Position numbers and translations under genes: made by a program | Shown here: positions 31,859 to 34,830 of the stretch, in pieces | How the letters are laid out: every line of letters begins with the position of its first letter | Position numbering within the stretch: position 1 is the stretch's first letter | Source of the DNA: Candidatus Shapirobacteria bacterium | GTDB lineage: Bacteria > Patescibacteriota > Microgenomatia > UBA12405 > UBA6130 | Length of the DNA stretch: 34,830 nt | Assembly (NCBI GenBank): GCA_027039485.1 | Contig: JALWDZ010000016.1 | Location: 62,528 to 97,357, forward strand | Direction: 5' to 3' | The notes under the pieces: generated by a model | Databases searched by the model: none | Told to the model about the DNA's origin: nothing | What the model saw: only the letters and a program-made list of their open reading frames with translations

Positions 31859-32767
31859 ATGAACCCTAATAAGAAAGTGTCAGTGGTAATCCCAACCATG
31901 AATAGGGCTGATGATGTAATAAATTGTATAAAGTCGGTGTTGGCTTCCACATATAAGAATATTGAAATAATTGTGGTTGACAATGCATCTAGTGATAATA
32001 CAACTGCTCAAATTGAGAGAATTTTTTCAAAAAATAACAAAATTAAGTTAATCAAAAGTGCAATTAATTTAGGGGCTGCTGGCGGTAGAAATAGAGGAGC
32101 GAAAGAAGCCACCGGAGATTATTTATTATTTGTAGATAGCGATAATGTTGTAGATAAGGAGATGATAGGCGAATTAGTACGTTTTTTTAATAATCATGAG
32201 AAATGTGGAATGGTTGGCCCTCTAATGCTTTACAAAAGAGACCCTAAGATTATATGGCTATATTTCGCCGATATAAATATGTTCACCAGCCAAGCAAAAT
32301 ATAAGGGGACAGGGGAAAGAGATAGAAAACAATATAGCAAAGTTATCGAAGTAGGACATTTGCCCAACTGTTTTATGGTGAAAAAAGATGACTTTATAAG
32401 AGTTAGCGGATTTGATAGCAAGTATATAATAATGTACGAGGAGGCTGATCTTGCAGAAAGAATAAAGAGAGAGTTAAATAAAAAGATTTATCTGTATTCC
32501 GCAGCAAGAACATTTCATAATGTAGAACTTATAAGAAATAAAAAGAAAAATGGGTTTCTGTTTAGCTCAGAGCGCAGGGCCTATCTTACAGGACGAAACA
32601 GGGTTTATTTTATGAGAAGAAATGCTTCTCTATTGCAATTATTGTCTTTTTTCTTTGTATTTAATCCACTTATATTACTTTACTATGAAATCAACTTGCT
32701 AAAAAGCGGTCAGATTAAGCAGGCATGGGCTTATCTCTATGGCAATATAAAAGGGTTTCGGCTATGA
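31859..32767 (+). CDS. GT2 family glycosyltransferase (rhamnosyltransferase-like)
   Basis: 302 residues: VSVVIPTMNRADDVINCIKSVL, IEIIVVDNASSDNTTAQI (about 38-55), LGAAGGRNRGAKEATGDYLLFVDSDNVV with the metal-binding DSD, CFMVKKDDFIRVSGFDSKY and IMYEEADLAERIKREL. This is the WbbL/RfbF-like GT2 layout. A hydrophobic C-terminal segment (LLSFFFVFNPLILLYYEINLL) suggests membrane association. Its stop overlaps the next gene by ATGA (32764-32767), so this GT2 and the terminal membrane protein are made together. The donor sugar is not readable. Confidence 0.86.
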   Translation: MNPNKKVSVVIPTMNRADDVINCIKSVLASTYKNIEIIVVDNASSDNTTAQIERIFSKNNKIKLIKSAINLGAAGGRNRGAKEATGDYLLFVDSDNVVDKEMIGELVRFFNNHEKCGMVGPLMLYKRDPKIIWLYFADINMFTSQAKYKGTGERDRKQYSKVIEVGHLPNCFMVKKDDFIRVSGFDSKYIIMYEEADLAERIKRELNKKIYLYSAARTFHNVELIRNKKKNGFLFSSERRAYLTGRNRVYFMRRNASLLQLLSFFFVFNPLILLYYEINLLKSGQIKQAWAYLYGNIKGFRL

Positions 32768-34830
32768 AAGAGCGCAAAAAAACATTATTGGTTGTTTTAT
32801 TATTTATCTTTATTACCCACTTAGTGTTGTCAAAGATCCTTTTTAATGACCGACTACTTGGAAGGTCAATAGATTTTTCCGTTCCTCCAGTAAGTTTTTT
32901 AATGAAAAATGTTTATTTGACAAGCTTTTTTCAGTGGTGGATAAAGCCAAATGGTGGTGGTGTTGGTGTTTTTCCGGCTACACTGATTCCTGTGAATTCT
33001 ATCTTATATTTTCCTCTTTTATTTAAACTGGGGTCTTGGTTTATTGCTAGATATCAAATTGTCTTGACAGTTTTTTTTGCGATGTTTTCTTTTTATCTCC
33101 TGTCTAAAAGAATATTGAGAAAATATGCGCTAAAAGAAGAACACAAAACTTTTTTGTCTATTGCTGGGGCTCTTTTTTTTACTTTGAATAATTACTTATT
33201 TTTGGAAATTATATTTGGGAGCAGTGTAATGTATCTAACATTTTCTTTTATTCCGTTGCTATTGTACTCGGTGATTTCTTACCAAGAGGGTAAACGGAAA
33301 ACATTCTTTTTCGTTCTCTCTCTCTTATCCTTGCTCATAATATCTTCAACATTACAACATTTTATTCTGGCTTACATTTTATTATTGCTGCTATCTTTTA
33401 TATATGACGATATAAAATTATTTTTTAAATTAGCATCAGTTCATTTTTTATCTAGTCTTTATTGGATTCTCCCATTATTAAATGCCTTCTTTGGGGCTAG
33501 TGGTTTAAAAATACCAGTTGCAACAAATTGGACTACTAGCCTGAAAATATCGAGTTCAAAATTTATAGATGCTTTGGTAAACAAGGAATACTTTTCTAAT
33601 AGGAATATCTATAGTTTAGCTCTTGGCAATCGTTTCCTGCAATTATTATGGCTTTTTAATGCGTTTATTCTATTAGCAATTTCCTTATCCTGTTTATGGC
33701 ATTTGAAATACTATAGTAAAAAAGAGAGAAAGACGGTTTTTGGTTTATTCATGATCTTTTCTTTCTCCCTCTTGTTTATTAAAGGCGCTCGTGCGCCTTT
33801 TGGCCATTTTGTTTGGTTTTTATATAACAATTTCAAAATGTTTGCCCTGTATAGATCTCTTCAGCACTATATTAGTTTTTATGTAATATCTGTGTCCACT
33901 CTGTTTATATTCTCCGGAGTGTATTTAGTTAAAAAAAATAAATATTTCCTTTATTTCGCAGGTCTTTTGGTTTTTGTAAATAGCATGCCTTGGTGGCTAA
34001 CTCGCGATCTAGGGACTAAAAATATTGTTTCTACAAATAGAATATCATCCTATTTTGGGCAGTTTTATCTAACAAGAGGGGATATTTTAATGTACGAGCT
34101 TAATAAGCTGCCGTCGGATTTTGCAATTATGCATATCCCTCCCGCTTTTTCTGTTAATTTTTTAGCCGTCGGGAAAAATAATTTTGACTATATAATACAA
34201 GGAAATAAAAAAATAAAAAGCCAAGGCGGCGATGCTGGTTTAGCCTATGGGAATAAGCGTTTTTTCTCCGCAGAAAATTCTTCTATTTTCAAGGATTTAT
34301 TAGATTATCTAGAGGAAGGAGTATATACAGAACAAAGTTTTTTTAATAAAAATAAGTATATATTTCCCTTGCTAAATATTAGGTATTTTGTCTTGCGGAA
34401 AGATGTAGCGCCGCTTTTTTCCAAGAATGCGAAACTTTTTAACGCACAAAAAGTTGGAAAATCAATTTTGGGAGCCAGCATTTTCTCGTTAGTAGAAAGC
34501 CACGATTTTATTACTATTGCAAAAATTGATGATAAATATTTTCTTCCCCATTTCTACCTCCCCCATCACATAATTTACTCTCCTAATGACATTAATGCCT
34601 TGCCGGAGATTGTGGGGATGCCGGGGTGGAAATTGAGGACGGCGATATATTTGGCTGCGAAGCAGCCGGATACAAATAGAAACATGCTCGCTAGCGCGAG
34701 CGATACAAGCTCGCCCCGCCACAGCGGGACTCGCGAAATACGCCCTACGGGCGATATAAAGAGAAACATGCCCCGCAAGCGGGGCGATATTGATAGAAAC
34801 CTATCGGGGCGGGATAGGGAAATTTTGGAG
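32764..34830 (+). CDS. Large polytopic membrane protein, AftD/YfhO-like GT-C family, 3' truncated by window
   Basis: Open for 689 codons from ATG 32764 to the window end with no stop; I checked the frame line by line. It is missing from the ORF track, probably because it has no stop in the window. It has an N-terminal membrane helix, an outer loop (KPNGGGVGVFPATLIPVNSIL) and about ten further hydrophobic segments. A KGARAPFGHFVWFLYNNF motif followed by FALYRSLQHY resembles the 'PFG...F..FR.p.K' block of AftD/YfhO-like GT-C proteins of CPR and archaea. A soluble outer region follows (ending FLPHFYLPHHIIYSPNDINALPEI). The last 60 or so residues (TNRNMLASASDTSSPRHS...) are encoded by hairpin array C. 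A glycosyltransferase role is likely but not certain. Confidence 0.72.
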   Translation, partial: MKERKKTLLVVLLFIFITHLVLSKILFNDRLLGRSIDFSVPPVSFLMKNVYLTSFFQWWIKPNGGGVGVFPATLIPVNSILYFPLLFKLGSWFIARYQIVLTVFFAMFSFYLLSKRILRKYALKEEHKTFLSIAGALFFTLNNYLFLEIIFGSSVMYLTFSFIPLLLYSVISYQEGKRKTFFFVLSLLSLLIISSTLQHFILAYILLLLLSFIYDDIKLFFKLASVHFLSSLYWILPLLNAFFGASGLKIPVATNWTTSLKISSSKFIDALVNKEYFSNRNIYSLALGNRFLQLLWLFNAFILLAISLSCLWHLKYYSKKERKTVFGLFMIFSFSLLFIKGARAPFGHFVWFLYNNFKMFALYRSLQHYISFYVISVSTLFIFSGVYLVKKNKYFLYFAGLLVFVNSMPWWLTRDLGTKNIVSTNRISSYFGQFYLTRGDILMYELNKLPSDFAIMHIPPAFSVNFLAVGKNNFDYIIQGNKKIKSQGGDAGLAYGNKRFFSAENSSIFKDLLDYLEEGVYTEQSFFNKNKYIFPLLNIRYFVLRKDVAPLFSKNAKLFNAQKVGKSILGASIFSLVESHDFITIAKIDDKYFLPHFYLPHHIIYSPNDINALPEIVGMPGWKLRTAIYLAAKQPDTNRNMLASASDTSSPRHSGTREIRPTGDIKRNMPRKRGDIDRNLSGRDREILE
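34650..34820. repeat. Hairpin array C inside the terminal membrane-protein gene
   Basis: There are six stems in about 170 bases, all within one open frame. They are GGCTGC-GAA-GCAGCC (34653-34667), GCTCGC-TAGC-GCGAGC (34686-34701), CCCGC-CACA-GCGGG (34715-34728), CGCCC-TAC-GGGCG (34741-34753), GCCCCGC-AA-GCGGGGC (34770-34785) and CCTATC-GGGGCGG-GATAGG (34800-34818). Linkers are GATACAA, GAAACATG, CGAAATA and CGATATA, the same family as arrays A and B. The third unit has nested GCTCG/CTCGC flanks, as if one element had inserted into another. Confidence 0.85.

Noticed and set aside
33781-33804. Terminator-like hairpin AAAGGCGC-TCGT-GCGCCTTT
   Set aside because: It lies within a conserved protein motif (KGARAPFG) of the membrane protein and lacks the constant linkers of the arrays, so it is probably coincidental coding sequence.
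34489-34778. Two minus-strand ORFs over the hairpin array
   Set aside because: They are shadows of the plus-strand membrane-protein gene; hairpin symmetry keeps the opposite strand open as well. No family similarity is visible.
34650-34820. CRISPR array (repeated linkers with variable segments)
   Set aside because: The variable segments are short and themselves palindromic, the linkers are only 7-9 bases, the array lies within an open reading frame, and no cas gene is present.
1-34830. tRNA, rRNA, riboswitch or phage genes
   Set aside because: I looked for tRNA T-arm sequences, conserved rRNA segments, known riboswitch cores and phage or integrase motifs and found none convincing.

Overview
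The window reads as part of a surface-glycan and protein-glycosylation island from a Candidate Phyla Radiation (Patescibacteria) bacterium, most likely Microgenomates-like. This assignment is inferred from gene content and style. There are dozens of ATGA/GTGA start-stop overlaps and few Shine-Dalgarno sequences. -10 boxes sit almost on top of start codons. There is a DUF5674-type protein, a lone GIY-YIG domain, and palindromic low-complexity repeats of the kind common in CPR genomes. No rRNA, tRNA, insertion sequence, phage gene or CRISPR array was seen.

Layout. (1) 1-5684: the C-terminal part of a GT4 glycosyltransferase interrupted by an in-frame TAG, two GT2 enzymes, two small proteins (one DUF5674-like), and two GT-C membrane glycosyltransferases. 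(2) 5671-13998: five tandem paralogous GT39/ArnT-like membrane glycosyltransferases. (3) 13995-14659: a ribbon-helix-helix/PIN (VapBC-type) toxin-antitoxin pair behind a near-consensus promoter. (4) 14670-19116: a WaaE-like GT2, a GT4, a PIG-V-like mannosyltransferase and a Wzx-like flippase. (5) 19077-22798: an ALG5/DPM1-like polyprenyl-phosphate sugar synthase (minus strand), a repeat-filled intergenic region, a GT2 with membrane tail, a TIM-barrel glycosidase-like protein and a P-loop kinase (minus strand). (6) 22852-26440: a B12-type radical SAM enzyme, an AbiE toxin-antitoxin pair whose antitoxin is frameshifted, a YdjM-like membrane protein and a GIY-YIG protein. (7) 26477-34830, visibly more AT-rich: GT2 enzymes, a methyltransferase, UDP-galactopyranose mutase (glf), two more GT2s, and a large membrane protein (AftD/YfhO-like) that runs off the window and is absent from the ORF track.

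How it could work together (inference). Cytoplasmic GT2/GT4 enzymes build a lipid-linked glycan that includes galactofuranose (glf). The flippase exports it. The ALG5/DPM1-like enzyme makes polyprenyl-phosphate sugars that feed the many GT-C enzymes acting on the outer face of the membrane. The toxin-antitoxin pairs may stabilise a variable island.

Most unusual structure. There are three arrays of short GC-rich hairpins with different stem sequences, separated by near-constant linkers (GAAAYATG ... CGAAATA), all inside open reading frames. Two lie in one GT2 gene (26811-26897 and 27175-27250) and one in the terminal membrane-protein gene (34650-34820). They look like in-frame palindromic elements, comparable in concept to Rickettsia palindromic elements. 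A second repeat family (AAATCC-type words plus a CCTGCCTGCGCAGGCAGG palindrome) has also entered a GT2 coding region near 1466-1545 and fills the 19917-20150 intergenic region.
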